From Lucifuga dentata (taxonomy: Eukaryota > Chordata > Actinopteri > Ophidiiformes > Bythitidae), in the NCBI GenBank assembly GCA_014773175.1, contig VXCM01000221.1:124001-188000 (forward strand): 64,000 nucleotides of DNA, in the 5' to 3' direction. How positions within the stretch are numbered: the stretch's first letter is position 1; every line of letters begins with the position of its first letter. The translations under genes and the position numbers were made by a program. The notes below the pieces were generated by a model that did no database searches, was not told the DNA's origin, and saw only the letters and a list, made by a program, of their open reading frames with translations. Of the stretch, positions 46,901-58,170 are shown piece after piece.

Positions 46901-47146
46901 TCATGTTTATGGATCCAAATATCTAAAAAAAAAAAAAAAAANAAAAAAAAAAAAAAAAACAACTTGTTCCTTCTCATCTTTTTGTCATCCTGTCATCTGT
47001 CTCCAGCGGAGGAGTGTCAGATGGACCAAGACCAGATGCTCATCCCTATTATAGTCGGAGCAGCTCTGGCTGGCCTGGTGCTGATTGTCCTCATTGCTTA
47101 CTTAATAGGCAGGAAGAGGAGCCATGCTGGATACCAGACCATCTGA
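39436..47146 (+). CDS. lamp1: LAMP1, lysosome-associated membrane glycoprotein 1
   Basis: LAMP1 is a heavily glycosylated type I protein of the lysosomal limiting membrane. Coding exons: 39436-39490, 43525-43631, 43779-43998, 44161-44322, 44465-44676, 44795-44920, 45524-45590, 45696-45863, 47007-47146. They sum to 1257 nt (418 residues; human 417) with phase kept. A signal peptide ([19 protein letters not shown]) is followed by two lumenal LAMP domains. Many N-x-S/T sites (NST, NGS, NLT, NSS, NTT, NAS, NFT) and cysteines are visible. The hinge is Thr/Pro-rich ([17 protein letters not shown]), as in LAMP1. A single membrane span (about residues 383-407, [20 protein letters not shown]) ends in the tail [11 protein letters not shown], whose GYxxI is the AP-dependent lysosomal sorting signal. 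Position next to cul4a supports lamp1 over lamp2. Intron 1 (4 kb) carries nested transposons. Confidence 0.95.
39905..40037. repeat. 66-bp duplication flanking an N (assembly join)
   Basis: Bases 39905-39970 and 39972-40037 are identical, with one N between them at 39971. This is what overlapping contig ends joined without merging would look like, so it is unlikely to be biological. Confidence 0.9.
40139..40172. repeat. (TTCTA)n-type short tandem repeat
   Basis: Imperfect repeats of the 5-mer TTCTA/TTCTG in lamp1 intron 1. Confidence 0.8.
40253..40261. promoter_or_regulatory. CLEAR-type E-box in lamp1 intron 1
   Basis: TCACGTGAC occurs again about 760 bp downstream of the first lamp1 exon, next to a TC/CA microsatellite. 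This is motif evidence only. Confidence 0.45.
40263..40314. repeat. (TC)n(CA)n compound microsatellite
   Basis: A TC run of about 16 units is followed by CA units. A second CA run lies at 40475-40501, and a third at 40951-40978. Confidence 0.95.
40475..40501. repeat. (CA)n microsatellite
   Basis: A CA run of about 13 units in lamp1 intron 1. Confidence 0.95.
41638..42419. mobile_element. Non-autonomous TA-target DNA transposon nested in MITE copy B
   Basis: The imperfect inverted ends are CCATATATGCTTGAGTATAA and the reverse complement of the right end, CCATATATATTCGACTTTAA. The insertion is flanked by TA; the uninterrupted sequence GTAACTAATTAG survives in copy A. Subterminal motifs of the type GTCGGCTTATA recur. 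No transposase is recognisable. The family is not identified; TA duplication and termini suggest Tc1/mariner/pogo-like. Confidence 0.75.
41795..41921. repeat. 63-bp duplication flanking an N (assembly join)
   Basis: Bases 41795-41857 and 41859-41921 are identical, separated by one N at 41858. As at 39971, this is most likely an unmerged contig overlap. Confidence 0.9.
42931..42955. repeat. (CA)n microsatellite
   Basis: A CA run of about ten units in lamp1 intron 1. Confidence 0.9.
44965..45450. mobile_element. Degenerate MITE-like repeat in a lamp1 intron
   Basis: CATTTACACCTTGTATTAAA with ATGCAATCTCAGTATT at 44973-45013 is partly repeated at 45386-45425 (CATATACACTTTGCATTATC, ATGCAATCTCAGTATT). 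The phrase and the nearby GATCAGATC and TCCGCTATCTGG modules resemble a teleost MITE with TTTACACCTGGTATTAAAATGC termini. The copy is decayed and its limits are uncertain. Confidence 0.45.
46500..46885. repeat. Degenerate tandem repeat in the last lamp1 intron
   Basis: About 15 variant units of 20-28 bp share the pattern ATTATTCCCAACTTTTCAGG. The copies are strongly diverged from one another, so the array is old. Confidence 0.6.
46925..46961. repeat. Poly-A tract broken by an N (46942)
   Basis: A homopolymer 45 bp upstream of the last lamp1 exon. Probable assembly join. Confidence 0.85.
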
Positions 47147-48400
47147 ACAGACTTCTTTTAACCTGCACCTGACTGACTGAATGATGGAGAGATGAATTAG
47201 TGAGTGTGTGTCTGAGTGTATGAATGGAGATGAGTTAATGGAAGCAGTTATTACTCTGGCGTGTGCATGTTTTTGCATATCCTGTGTGATGGCTGAATAT
47301 TTTTCCTTTTTTTCACTTTGTCTGTGGATGATGAAGAGAAGCCAAATGCCTGCTTGATACTAACTCCACTTTAGATCTACGTCGTCTGTGGTTTAGCTGG
47401 TCTGCATCTCGGTGAATCCACATGCGACTGGGTCTTCACCTAATCCAGGACAGAGACAGTTTAACCTTAAATTTGCTGTGTTGAGTTCACTGTCATCTGT
47501 TTGGCTCTGCCCTGTACCATTTCTGTTTATGGAATTGGTGGTTTTGTTTTTCTGCATTTCTGTTTTGCTGTTTGAGCTATTTATTTATAAATGAGCATTG
47601 GCTATCACACGTAAACAGAGAGAAGACTCATAAATTGCCACATCCTGTAGGTATGGTAAACCTTTCAAACTTAATCAATACATGGGTTAAATTAGATTGG
47701 GGTTCGTTAATTCTATCCCACTAAAAAGAGCATAGTCTGCATTTTTTTGTTTTGAAATCAAACAAACTGTATGATGATACTTTTTTTAAAGACTTCATTT
47801 GTTTGCAGGCAGTAAAGGATGTCCGTCCAAAGTGGATTTTTATTCTTATTCCATTGTTTCAATCCTAGAAAGATTGAAATGCTTTTTTTTTTTCCCCCAC
47901 AAAAGGTTTAAGTTGTGAGCTCCTTAGTCTTTGATTCCTAGAGGCACCAGTGATACTCTTCCCTACAACATGCTCACTATTTTGTATTACTTTATGACCA
48001 TGAGATATTTATCCCAGTTATGAAAAGGGAAAGCTCTAAGCGTCATGTTCCCCTGCTAACACCTGAACAACTGCAGCATCGAATGACTGAGGCAGTTTGA
48101 TTCGACTATGAACAAGTCTCACAACTCCACTGATAAAAATCACACAGGATGGTGCTGCTTTGTATAAAATCTACGCAATGGCCGAGCCAAAACACAATGA
48201 ATTTTTCAACAGGATGAGCAAATAGGCGCATGGTTAATAATTTTCTTCAGAGGTTCTGGTAATTATTACTTTTTCTGCTATCCTGTAAAATGTTGAGATG
48301 AATTGTAGTAATTGGAACTTTTATTTTTATAGAAAGTGGTTTGATCTCGTTTTCTATTATGTATCTTACTGAAAGTCAATAAAAATCTCAAAAGGCTTGC
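47147..48400 (+). other. lamp1: lamp1 3' UTR
   Basis: The stretch runs from the lamp1 stop to just past a canonical AATAAA at 48378-48383, with a TG/T-rich downstream region. The length of about 1.25 kb is plausible for LAMP1. Confidence 0.65.
48378..48383 (+). terminator. lamp1: AATAAA poly(A) signal, probably lamp1
   Basis: This is a clear AATAAA about 1.23 kb after the lamp1 stop and before the convergent grtp1 3' end. Confidence 0.6.
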
Positions 48401-48660
48401 ATTCATTTCATTTTTTGGTATTTTTTGCAACAGTATATAAACTTAATATATACTTAAGTTGTTTCATTCCCAGTTAAACTTGGCTGTTTACTAAGAGTTG
48501 GTTCATAAGGTTTATACTGCACAGAATAGAACTGGGATCATCACCAAAGTTATTTTTGCCCAGTACAATAAAAGCTGATTTCAGTGCTACAACAGTTTAA
48601 AAGGATCAAAACCCAAACACAAAACACACAGGTCACGTCTTAGAAAAAGATAGCAGCCAC

Positions 48661-48666
48661 TTTATT
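48661..48666 (-). terminator. grtp1: AATAAA poly(A) signal on the minus strand, probably grtp1
   Basis: TTTATT on the plus strand reads AATAAA on the minus strand, about 800 bp after the grtp1 stop codon. The convergent lamp1 and grtp1 transcripts would then end some 240 bp apart. Confidence 0.5.
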
Positions 48667-49233
48667 TGTGCTTGAATCACTTAAACTAATGGTGGAGATC
48701 AGGAACGACTGCAATTCCCACTTCCCAAAGTCGATCTGACCCCTGAACATCACATAACTAAATGCATCAGATTCTGAAATGTTTTAAGGAATGAAATTTT
48801 GCCACTATGATTCACATTTCAATATCATAGCAAGTACAGCGTGTAGTGACAGCTTTAAGTTTGTCAGTCGTTAAGTTATCAAATTACCCAAGATAATCAA
48901 TTATGGAACTATAAATAGTTATGATTAAGACTAAAGAGCAGTTGCAGCTTTGTCTCGGCTGTGATTATCTGACCTGATTTCTGCTGCCAAACTTGTTCTC
49001 TACAGTGACGGACAGGATAAAGTGCATTATTCTGCATTTTAACACAAGCTGAAAATGTGCTTAAGACAAGAACATTAAAGTGTAAAAGTCAAATGGAATC
49101 AGCTCATACGGCACACTCATACACAATCTCATTCACATAATTCAGTAGTTTATACTTTGGCTGTGTGACTCTTAAAATATTTTTAAGACAAACTAAACGT
49201 AGTTAATCACTATGGCAATTAAGTCCATGCTAA

Positions 49234-49266
49234 AAAAAAAAAAAAAANAAAAAAAAAAAAAAAAAA
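49234..49266. repeat. Poly-A tract broken by an N (49248)
   Basis: A homopolymer in the grtp1 3' flank. Probable assembly join. Confidence 0.85.
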
Positions 49267-49469
49267 GTTTCGGGTGGACATTGGGTGGAATGTATACCAA
49301 GTGTGAGAATCAGGTCAATCCGGGGTCACAACTGTTCTGCAATGATGCGAGATCGACATGTTGCCCGGAGTTTAGTTAAGGTTGCCATGGAGAGACTTCC
49401 TGGTTCAGTGAAGATTTTCTTGGAAAGGCAAGAAACAGGGTTTATAAGATTAAAGACAGAAAATTAAAA

Positions 49470-52400
49470 CTAATGACTTTCCAGACTAGCTGTTCTTTCC
49501 TCCAGTCTGATGACCATAGCAGAATAGATTTCTTTTAATACCTGCATAAATGTGTGGCATTCATCAACAAATGGTCCGCGAGTGATCTGCTTGAAGGTCT
49601 GGCAGATGTCGGGCAGTGACTGGGCCTCCTGAATCAGGGCCTGGTTGTGGTGGATCAGTGTCAGAGCAACACGGAACAGGATTTTAGAGCCCTCGTAGAA
49701 CAAGCAATCCCAAATCCGCAGAACTGTCTGTAGAAAAAAACAAAAAAAACAAAATTACATCACAATAAAACAACAATAGTGGGAAATTTTAAAAGTACAA
49801 TCTGTAATTGAAATGTAAACAAAAGGGTCACCCCTCCAACACACACACACACACCTCGACTGGCAAAATGTCTATGTAGAGGCAGATGAACCATCGGGAG
49901 ACCACCAGGGTCCACGTGACATTGTGATCCACCATGGTCTGCCACACTGTGGGAGCTTTAACTTTCACCAGCTCCCCCAACACCTCCTGGTCCGTCTTCA
50001 GTCCCAGCATCTCTGGAGTGTAGTAGTCTGGAAACCAGATCCATAGTTCTGAGTTATTCATTGTGCTTAATTAACTGTGAATAGATATACAAAAAGACTT
50101 TTTTTTCCGTCGAAGAGCTGGACCAACAGCTGGATTAAATCAAACTGAATGATGACAGCATTTAAAGCATAAAGTATTTATTTAGAAAAAGCCCAGCTTG
50201 ATTAAATTAGAATTATAGGCTAATACATATATTTATGTGTGGTTCAGCAGCTAAAGTTACAGTTTTCACAACTATTGTTAAATATGACATTTGACTGTGA
50301 CCGTTTCTTTGCTACTTTATATCACATATCCACTGAGGAAGAAGTTTTACTTGTTTAATTTTTAGTCACAAATATTTAAAGAGTCAGCAGGAAATATTGG
50401 CCTTCAGCAGCTGTGGTACAAAACATGTAATGATACTGGTGCTTTAAAAAAAAAAAAAAAAAANTAAAAAAAAAAAAAAAAATCCATATTAATATTTTCG
50501 TATTTGAGTAAGTCTTAAGCTACAGACGAATCAGACCATGTGACATCCTGTGACCAACCCCAGAGTCGAGGGGGGGCGGCCAAAATACCACACACACACA
50601 GACACACCACTGCTGCTAATGGAAGCAAATTAGTGTACAATATACTGTACATCAACACACACCTGGTAATATTCTGCTGAGTAATGCCTCCATGAGCCAG
50701 AAGGATTTCTCTTCATCCTTTGTGATGATGAGTAAATATCCAGCAATGAAGTTCATCCCCTGAAGATAAAAGAGAGAGACAAATATGTTACACACACAGC
50801 TAACATGCTGCATGAGCAAACAGGGCTAAAGTGCTGCATGACCTAACAAGCTGCAGAGCTAACATGCTGCATGAGCTACAGATGAGCTCAAAGAGCTAAC
50901 ATGCTGCATGAGCTATGCATGAGCTACCAGAGCTAACATGCTGCATGAACTATGCATGAGCTAACAGAGCTAACATGCTGCATGAGTTACCATGCTGCAG
51001 TGCTAACAAAGCTAAAATGCTGCATGAGCTATGCATGAACTGCCAGAGCTAACATGCTGAATCTGCTAACACGCTGCATGAACTAATAGAGCTAATGTGC
51101 TGCAATGAGTAACATGCTGCAAGAGCTAACATGCTGCATGAGCTATGCATGAGTTAACAGAGCTAACGTGCTGCATGAGCTAACTGAGCTAACAGAGCTA
51201 ACATGTTGCATGAGCTAACAATGCTAACATGCTGCATGAGCTAACAATGCTAACATGCTGCATGAACTATACCTGAACTAACAGAGTTAACATGCTGCAT
51301 GAGCTATGCATGAGCTAACAGGCTGCATCAGCTATGCATGAGCTAACAGAGTTAACATGCTGCATGAGCTATGCATGAGTTAACAGAGCTAACGTGCTGC
51401 ATGAGCCAACAAGCAGCAGAAGTAACATGCTGCATGAGCTAACAGAGCTAACATGCTGCATGAGCTACCAGAGCTAACATGCTGCATGAGCTAATAAACC
51501 TAACATGTTGCATGAGCAAATGCTCCACAGACGGCTGCAGGACACTTCAGTCAAAAATACAACAGGTGTCAATGAGACAGGAAACGAGGAGAAAGCAGCA
51601 GCAGCAGCAATAGTGTGTTGAAAGTGAAACAGGCTGAGTTTGGTTGGAGGTGAGCAGCTTCTAGTGTGACTGCAAAAGAGAAAACCATCAACAGAGCCCT
51701 GCTACCTGTTTGAATTGCAAATCCCTCTGCTTTGCTCTGGTGGATGAAATTTGCCTTTCACATGGTAATAATTGATGTTGGGCTTTACTGTTTTCCTCTG
51801 ACAGACAAAACAACTTTTTCTTGGACATATAAGAATATGCACTGACTGATAGGAAATAATTAATTACCAAGTATTGGAGAGTGGTTACACTCGCTAAAAA
51901 TCAAATATTTCCAGGTCGTGAATGTCCTCAGTTGTTTATTTAAAGGCCATTAGAGTTTGTGTTGCAACAATAAAAAGGTGCAAGGCTTACAAACTAAAAT
52001 CTAAAAAACATTCTGGTCTTTTATCTCTTTGAAAGAAATTATGTTTGATGATTTCATTTTAAAATGTGTTGCATCCCCACACAGATTGGACTATCTGGAC
52101 AAAAGTTATCCTCCTCAAGTCAAATTCATGTTGAGGCTATATGTAGATTTAGTAGAAACATTTACATAAGTAACAGTAATTCAGTAAAAGTAATTGTATC
52201 TCTGAACCCACACAGTGTATGCTTAGTAAGAAATGAATTTAGGCACACACACACCTCACCGCATTACAAAATACTACCCAGACATCAGATATAGCCTGCG
52301 TGTCTGACAAAACTGATCTCGCATAAAGGAAGAGAAAGATCAGAGTTGCATTTTGAAATGTGTATGTTTCCATTACAGTACAAACAAACTGTCTCCATTA

Positions 52401-53177
52401 CAGAAAGAATAAAGAGTTCTGGACATAGTGAAATGCATGATTTTCCTCTAATAATCCACAGCAACCACACACATAACCCTTACCTTGCAAATTTCAGTCA
52501 TACGTGGCAATATACACAATACTGAAAAAATCTGAAATATTTCATCATTTTGTAACCCTAAATTCAAACAATACATCATATTTCAAGATCCAACATACCA
52601 GTTATGCTACACAATTTTCAATTTAAAACAAATGTAAAGTCCAACTCAACAAAATTTGAGTTCCTGTTATCTTATTCGACTCTTCAAATTAAAGAACTCT
52701 CCTGTGGTCTCATGTAGTGTTTATATGAGCTTTCACAACTGAAGCCATTCATCCATCCATTTTCTATACCCGTTTGTCCTGTTAAGGGTCGCAGGGGGCT
52801 TGAGCCTATCCCAGCAGTCATTGGGCAAGAGGCGGGCTACACCCTGGACAGATCGCCAGTCTGTTGCAGGGCTGACACATACAGACAAACTCATTCACAC
52901 CTACGGTCAACTTAGAGTTTCCAGTTCACCTGACCTGCTGAATAAAAACTCCAGCCGTAATTATCCATAGACAGAAGAATGGTATCACACACACTGGATC
53001 TTCTTATTACCTGGCAATAACCCACAGCTGGATTGTGGTGACCGTAAGCCAGCAGCACGTTGTGCAGCGCTCTCTGCAGACACGGGCTGCAAGTCTTGCG
53101 AAACTGGACGTTGTCTGGAAATGTTCTGTTCAGGTCTGAGAGAAAGAGAGCAAACTCATATCATATACTATGTACAA

Positions 53178-53208
<31 letters not shown>

Positions 53209-56200
53209 TAGATAGAAATATATAAAGACAAAGGAGAAAGTCTGCTTTTACAGCTGACACTGTCAGATTAATCTCACTAGTAAATAAGGTTTCAAAACTA
53301 AACAATTAACTCACAGTGCACATGCTGAATATCATAATCAGTAATTCCAGGTGTAAAGGAGGTCAGGGGTCATATGGGTCAGTCAGTATGTTTGAAGCCT
53401 GACCTGTGCAGATGGTCTCCAGCAGTTTGGGGCCGTGTTGGGCTCTGAGCAGAGACTGATAGTAGCCTGGGTATTTCTCCATCTGCTCTTGAGCCCCGCT
53501 GGCTGCCATCCAGATCAAAGCCCGGTGTGCATTAGGAATCCCCTTACGCACAAAACGCTTCACTGAAGGGAAGAGATGCTGTTTAAAGGATCATACCGCT
53601 GATCGGGTATGTTTGAGCCCAATATATATACAATCGGTATACACGTTACTGACAACCATTTTCCAAAATAGACTACTTTACTTTATTTTTTTTTCATAAC
53701 TTCCAGGCTGCCATTGGCTTCAGTTCATTCCAGTACGCTCTTAAAATCAACTTGTAGAAACTTGAAACGTGTTTGAGATAAGTAATCCATCACAGCAAAC
53801 ACTATGCCTGTTAGTTTTTTTGCTTCAGTAACTTTATCTAACAACACGGTGCAACACGGAGCTGCATACAAGACAATGTATTTCTCCACCAGGGAATGTA
53901 GTCCCAGGAGAAGATGTCCTTTACCAAGAAATTAAAACGACTGTGCCTTCTAGTGTTAGAAGGGGAAACATTGAATTTTAAGGTGGGTGTATCACCTGAG
54001 TATTTGATTTAGAAAGATTAAGGGATTTGAAAAAATAACAGCAAAATTAAACTACAGCTTTATGTTTTGGAAATTGGTTGTCAGTAATGTAACTGTATGC
54101 GGGTTGTATATATTGTATGTATATCAAACATGCACAATTGCCAGTATGGTCCTTTAAGTTTCTTTAAGTCCTTTAAGTAAAAAGTTTTATTTCATATAAA
54201 TCAGACTCCGTGAGGATGCTTCTGGGTTTGGTTTACACACTCACATTTTACATTCTTCTGCACTTTGGCTTTGCCCTTCAGAAGTTTGGACCACTTGATG
54301 GATCGTCTGGTGAGCACAACCAGATACTCAGACATCATCTCCTCGTACGATTCATAATCAAAGTCCTCTGAGCGCTCAAAGCCGTATGGATCCACACTGG
54401 GCCAACAAGAGCAATGTCAGAAACCACAAACAGCATTAAAATAAGCAATCAGCTTTTATATGAAAATTATTATCACTGTATCATATCATAAAAACATTCA
54501 TTCGGTGCTTAGCAAGCCATGTTGGTGGTCATGGCAGGAGCCTGTAACGCCATCTCATCTCTAATCAGCAGAAACATCCATGTTGTTAGCAGATATGCAA
54601 AACAAAACTGCAGGACATTAATGTGTTGCCAGCTGCATTTTGATGTATATTTAACCCTTATTTTTTTCACTTCATGTTCAATTTTTGTTTCTATGTATAG
54701 TTATTTAATTCAATATCCTGTGAATTTGTTAGTTACACCATTCAAAATTTAGTGCCATCTTTATTCACAATTACTGTGTTTATATTTAAAAAAAAAAAAC
54801 TAATAATCAGCAGATATATAGTGGATTTTTCTTGATACCAGCCTAAAAAACTCCAATGACAACAGGATGTATGATCTTATATTTCACTTACCATATCACT
54901 TATCATCATAATGCATGAAAAAAGCTGCATTTCTTCTTTTATAAAACTTGTCACTGCCATTCATTCATGTTGATTGGTCAGCACCACTTACTCAGTACCT
55001 TCAAGCTTAACTAGACTGGACAAAACCGTCCCAGCACAAAAGAAAGACTTGTGATTCTGCTTTAGAAGTGCAGTGTTTCATGAACAGCCAGTTTGTATCC
55101 ACATGCACACTTACACATGCACAACTACTCTCTAGTTTCCAATGCTAATATTGAGGGAGTCCCTCCTTCCACAGTGTCTTAAAGATGCTTATGTAACACT
55201 AATCTTCCTAAAGCTTAATTCTTTCTCAAGAGTTAAAGACAAACCTGAAGAAGTAATGCACCTTACAACTCAGTGACACAACTGTCTACAGTAACAAATC
55301 TGCTGTTCAAACATGTTCAAGCACAACAGACTTTAAAACAATGAAACTACTAAACAGTCCAGGATTTAAGCTGGACGTGTGAATACTGGCTGAAAATAAA
55401 GGGATTATTATGATGCTGTTATGCTTCTCATGGAGCATGGCCTTGTTGCCAAAACAAATGCAAAGTTACTCATTAATGTAAGAATTTATTTTCTGAAATA
55501 CTTTTGCATTCTCCACTTCTTTCATTTTCTTCTGATTTGTGTTTCCATTCTATGACATGCACCACCAGCATAATGGTGCAATATGAGTCAGCTCATCATC
55601 TTGCTTTGAATTTGGCATAAAGTATGTTAATATGCAATTGCTTGGCGAGCATGGTTATATAATTAGTAAAAGCAAACTGAAATAAATTCTTAGTTAAGAT
55701 TAAAGGGATTTTCTAAGTGAAAACAGTAATGTAATCTGCAGACTGCATTTCATATCACTGATTACCAGTAAATGCACTCTGGACAGGTACAGATAAATGT
55801 ATTTAGAAATGTTATGGCCAATAAAACAGAAGGGAGTATGTCTGCTTGATTTTCAATGACTTGGATCCCAGATCCAGATCTATAAACAACTGCAGAAGTT
55901 TGTTATTTTTCAAAAGAACCGAACTTTATTTGGGACTGGCTCTTATGATAACCTTAAGCTTTTTGGCATTGTGTTAAACAGGAAAATTATGTGTCGACTA
56001 CCAGTAGATCTCTAGGTGATTAGGATGCACCAAAAATATAAATATTAGTAAAATACAATTTTATTATGATTGTTATACCTGGACATATAATTAAAATTTT
56101 CTTACCTCGGTCCAACTGATTTATAGTTATCATGCAGCCCATCTTTAAGAAGAAATAAGCTAACAAGCTGTACTGTAGAACGTAAAAGAATCTCCGAAAA

Positions 56201-56470
56201 GAAATTCCTCCTGTAGCCTCTAGGGGGCTCCATAACTTAGAGTTATTGACATTACCGTTTCTAAAAAAAACTGGCTGATTCTGGAAGATTTAAAAATCTT
56301 CATTAAATAATAACCTCCAAAAGTTGATTAAAACCTTACAATATTTTCAAAGACTGAATTGCCTTTAAGCCTGATGTTAATGTTTGCAAACGTTACCTGT
56401 TTATTCTGTCTTTCGCTGAGCCGACGACAGAGCGGCTCCAGTTGGTCGCGGTGTCCCTCTCCTTCTCCAT
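49470..56470 (-). CDS. grtp1: GRTP1, growth-hormone-regulated TBC protein (Rab-GAP)
   Basis: GRTP1 carries a TBC domain, which accelerates GTP hydrolysis by Rab GTPases. Coding exons: 56470-56397, 54396-54245, 53562-53404, 53135-53011, 50759-50663, 50027-49855, 49727-49470. They sum to 1038 nt (345 residues; human 336) with phase kept. The conserved N-terminal motif VDPYGFERSEDFD precedes the TBC domain, which starts at about RKGIP (residue 80). Both catalytic fingers are present: IxxDxxR as ICTDLNR (Arg132) and YxQ as YCQG (Gln170). They are followed by the conserved DYYTPEMLGLKTDQEVLGEL and RWFICLYIDILPVETVLRIW blocks. The exon 2 donor was taken as AAAT/GTGAGT, because the GTAAAA five bases earlier breaks the frame. 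Convergent with lamp1, as in human 13q34. Confidence 0.94.
50445..50482. repeat. Poly-A tract broken by an N (50464)
   Basis: A homopolymer in a grtp1 intron. Probable assembly join. Confidence 0.85.
50795..51525. repeat. GCTAACATGCTGCATGA minisatellite
   Basis: Some 30 imperfect units built from AGCTAACATGCTGCATGAGC, alternating with TATGCATGAGCTAACAGAGC, fill the grtp1 intron right after the exon ending at 50759. Higher-order units of about 40-60 bp recur. There are no unique spacers of constant length, so it is not a CRISPR-like array. Confidence 0.92.
52749..52905 (+). mobile_element. Common teleost interspersed repeat (retroelement fragment)
   Basis: CATCCATTTTCTATACCCGT, AGGGTCGCAGGGGGCTTGAG, CCTATCCCAGCAGTCATTGG and CACCCTGGACAGATCGCCAG are in the order of the abundant fish repeat that begins CCATCCATTTTCTATACCGC. 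It is usually regarded as a non-LTR retroelement-derived fragment. It sits in a grtp1 intron. Confidence 0.75.
53178..53216. repeat. (TG)n(GA)n compound microsatellite
   Basis: TG units are followed by GA and GATA units in a grtp1 intron. Confidence 0.9.
54397..56396 (-). other. grtp1 intron 1
   Basis: A 2.0 kb AT-rich intron between the start exon and the DPYGFER exon. I see no exon, RNA gene or clear repeat in it. Confidence 0.7.
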
Positions 56471-57060
56471 CGCCTCTTCTTCTTCCTCAGTGATTTTGTA
56501 AAGAAAGAAAATGGTGCTACAAACTCACCGTTTGTGCGTTTTTCTTCCACTAGACAAACACGGTGCTAAACAGCCAGCATTTATCCCGAAGTCACTGTTT
56601 AAGTTGAGGTAGCCTTTGGTTTACTTTTAAGCTTCTCCATGTTTGGGAATCCATGAGGAAAACGGGAAAACGCTGCTTCTGCCCGGATTTACGAGCTGCT
56701 TTCGTGGAACTGTGGAAAGTAGTTTATAGTTTCCATTAAAAAACAAAATAGTTGTTCTACACTGATTGTTGAGTTATTTTATCGGTCCAGCGGTACAGAG
56801 AGCGGAGTTTGGAGTTTTTCCACAGTCGACATGCACCTGTCGTCCCGGCTCTCGTCCCGGCTCCGCTCTGGAAGTAGAACAACAAACCGGCTAATGGTTC
56901 CACAAACGTCAAACAAACACACAACGAAGCTTCATTATTTTATCTTCTTTTCATCTCTCGTCCGATAGGAAGACTTCAGAGCCTGGTCCCCGTGACTCCG
57001 GCCCGGTACACACGTCAATCAGACCTCATACTGCTTTCAGGTGCATCCCGAAAGCTCCTC
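56471..57060 (-). promoter_or_regulatory. grtp1: grtp1 5' UTR and promoter region
   Basis: This GC- and CpG-richer block lies immediately upstream of the grtp1 start codon, against an AT-rich background. No specific site is claimed. Confidence 0.5.
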
Positions 57061-57518
57061 CTTAAAAGGTCGAAATGGGGGAAAGAGATGTGACTTGTGA
57101 TGCATTCAAGTTCTTTGGTTGGAATTAAAAGTCAGCATTAAAATATTACAATTATTGAAGAAATTCCAATAAATACATGAGCCTGTTTTAGAAGAATAAA
57201 AGTGATCAAGTTTATTTGCATAGCCCAGTATTACATACGTAAAATATCTCAAAGGGCTCATATTCCCACACCAATGGTTCTCGATCCAAGACAAAAATTG
57301 AATAGATTAAGATAATAAAACAATTAAGCCATTATCTCAGCAAGAGGATCATAACTCCCCAATGTTAGGTTTTAAATCCTCCACTGTAATATTAATTATT
57401 TTTTATATTTCTGTAAATAGAAACATTTTCGGCTTTTAAAAGTTGTTCAGAGAAAAAAAGCAATTTGAAGATGTCCGCCTTGTATTCTGGCCTCTGGGAA
57501 CAAACACGTGATTGGCAT

Positions 57519-57581
<63 letters not shown>
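57519..57581. repeat. (GATA)n microsatellite
   Basis: About 15 perfect ATAG units. Confidence 0.97.
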
Positions 57582-57583
<2 letters not shown>

Positions 57584-58103
57584 TTCCTTTTTTGACGGTT
57601 TTTAAATAATTCGCTTAATTTAAAAAAGTCAATAAATTAACAAATAATGAAAATAATTTTATTACTTGTTTATGCTCATCATTTGTCATTTTTTCCCATA
57701 AAGTAACCATTGCTTTAAATTCAGCAACTGTTATCCTTACTATAGTATGGGGTAAAGCTTTTCAAGATATGCAATGAAAAACTATGCAGCCAAACATTCA
57801 TTTGTATGCTTTAATTTGCTTGTGTATGAGTAAAACAGGAATTCCGATAACACCTGAAGGCAACAAAATGGCAAGTACTCACACCCTCCATGGCGCATGC
57901 ACCGGCCACGTAGCACAGGTAGATACAGCCAACCACCTCTTAAACTGAAGTGAAATATCCAGCAGTCCTGACAAATCTTCAAGTTTTCAGATAATAGAAA
58001 GATTAAAGCGAAGATAAGAAAAGGCCAATTATTTAAAAAATAAAATTGATCAAGTTCAAAAACTGCTGGGCTTTATTAAATGATTAAATGGTAACTTTTC
58101 TAA

Positions 58104-58170
58104 AACACACACACACACACACACACATACAAATACCCGAAAGGGTGNTTTTTTTTTTTTTTTTTTTTTC
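58104..58170. repeat. (CA)n and poly-T tract with an N (58148)
   Basis: A CA run of about 12 units is followed by an N and a poly-T run. Probable assembly join at the N. Confidence 0.85.

Noticed and set aside
50795..51525. CRISPR-like repeat array
   Set aside because: There are no unique spacers of constant length, the units are degenerate and contiguous, and the window is eukaryotic. It is a minisatellite.
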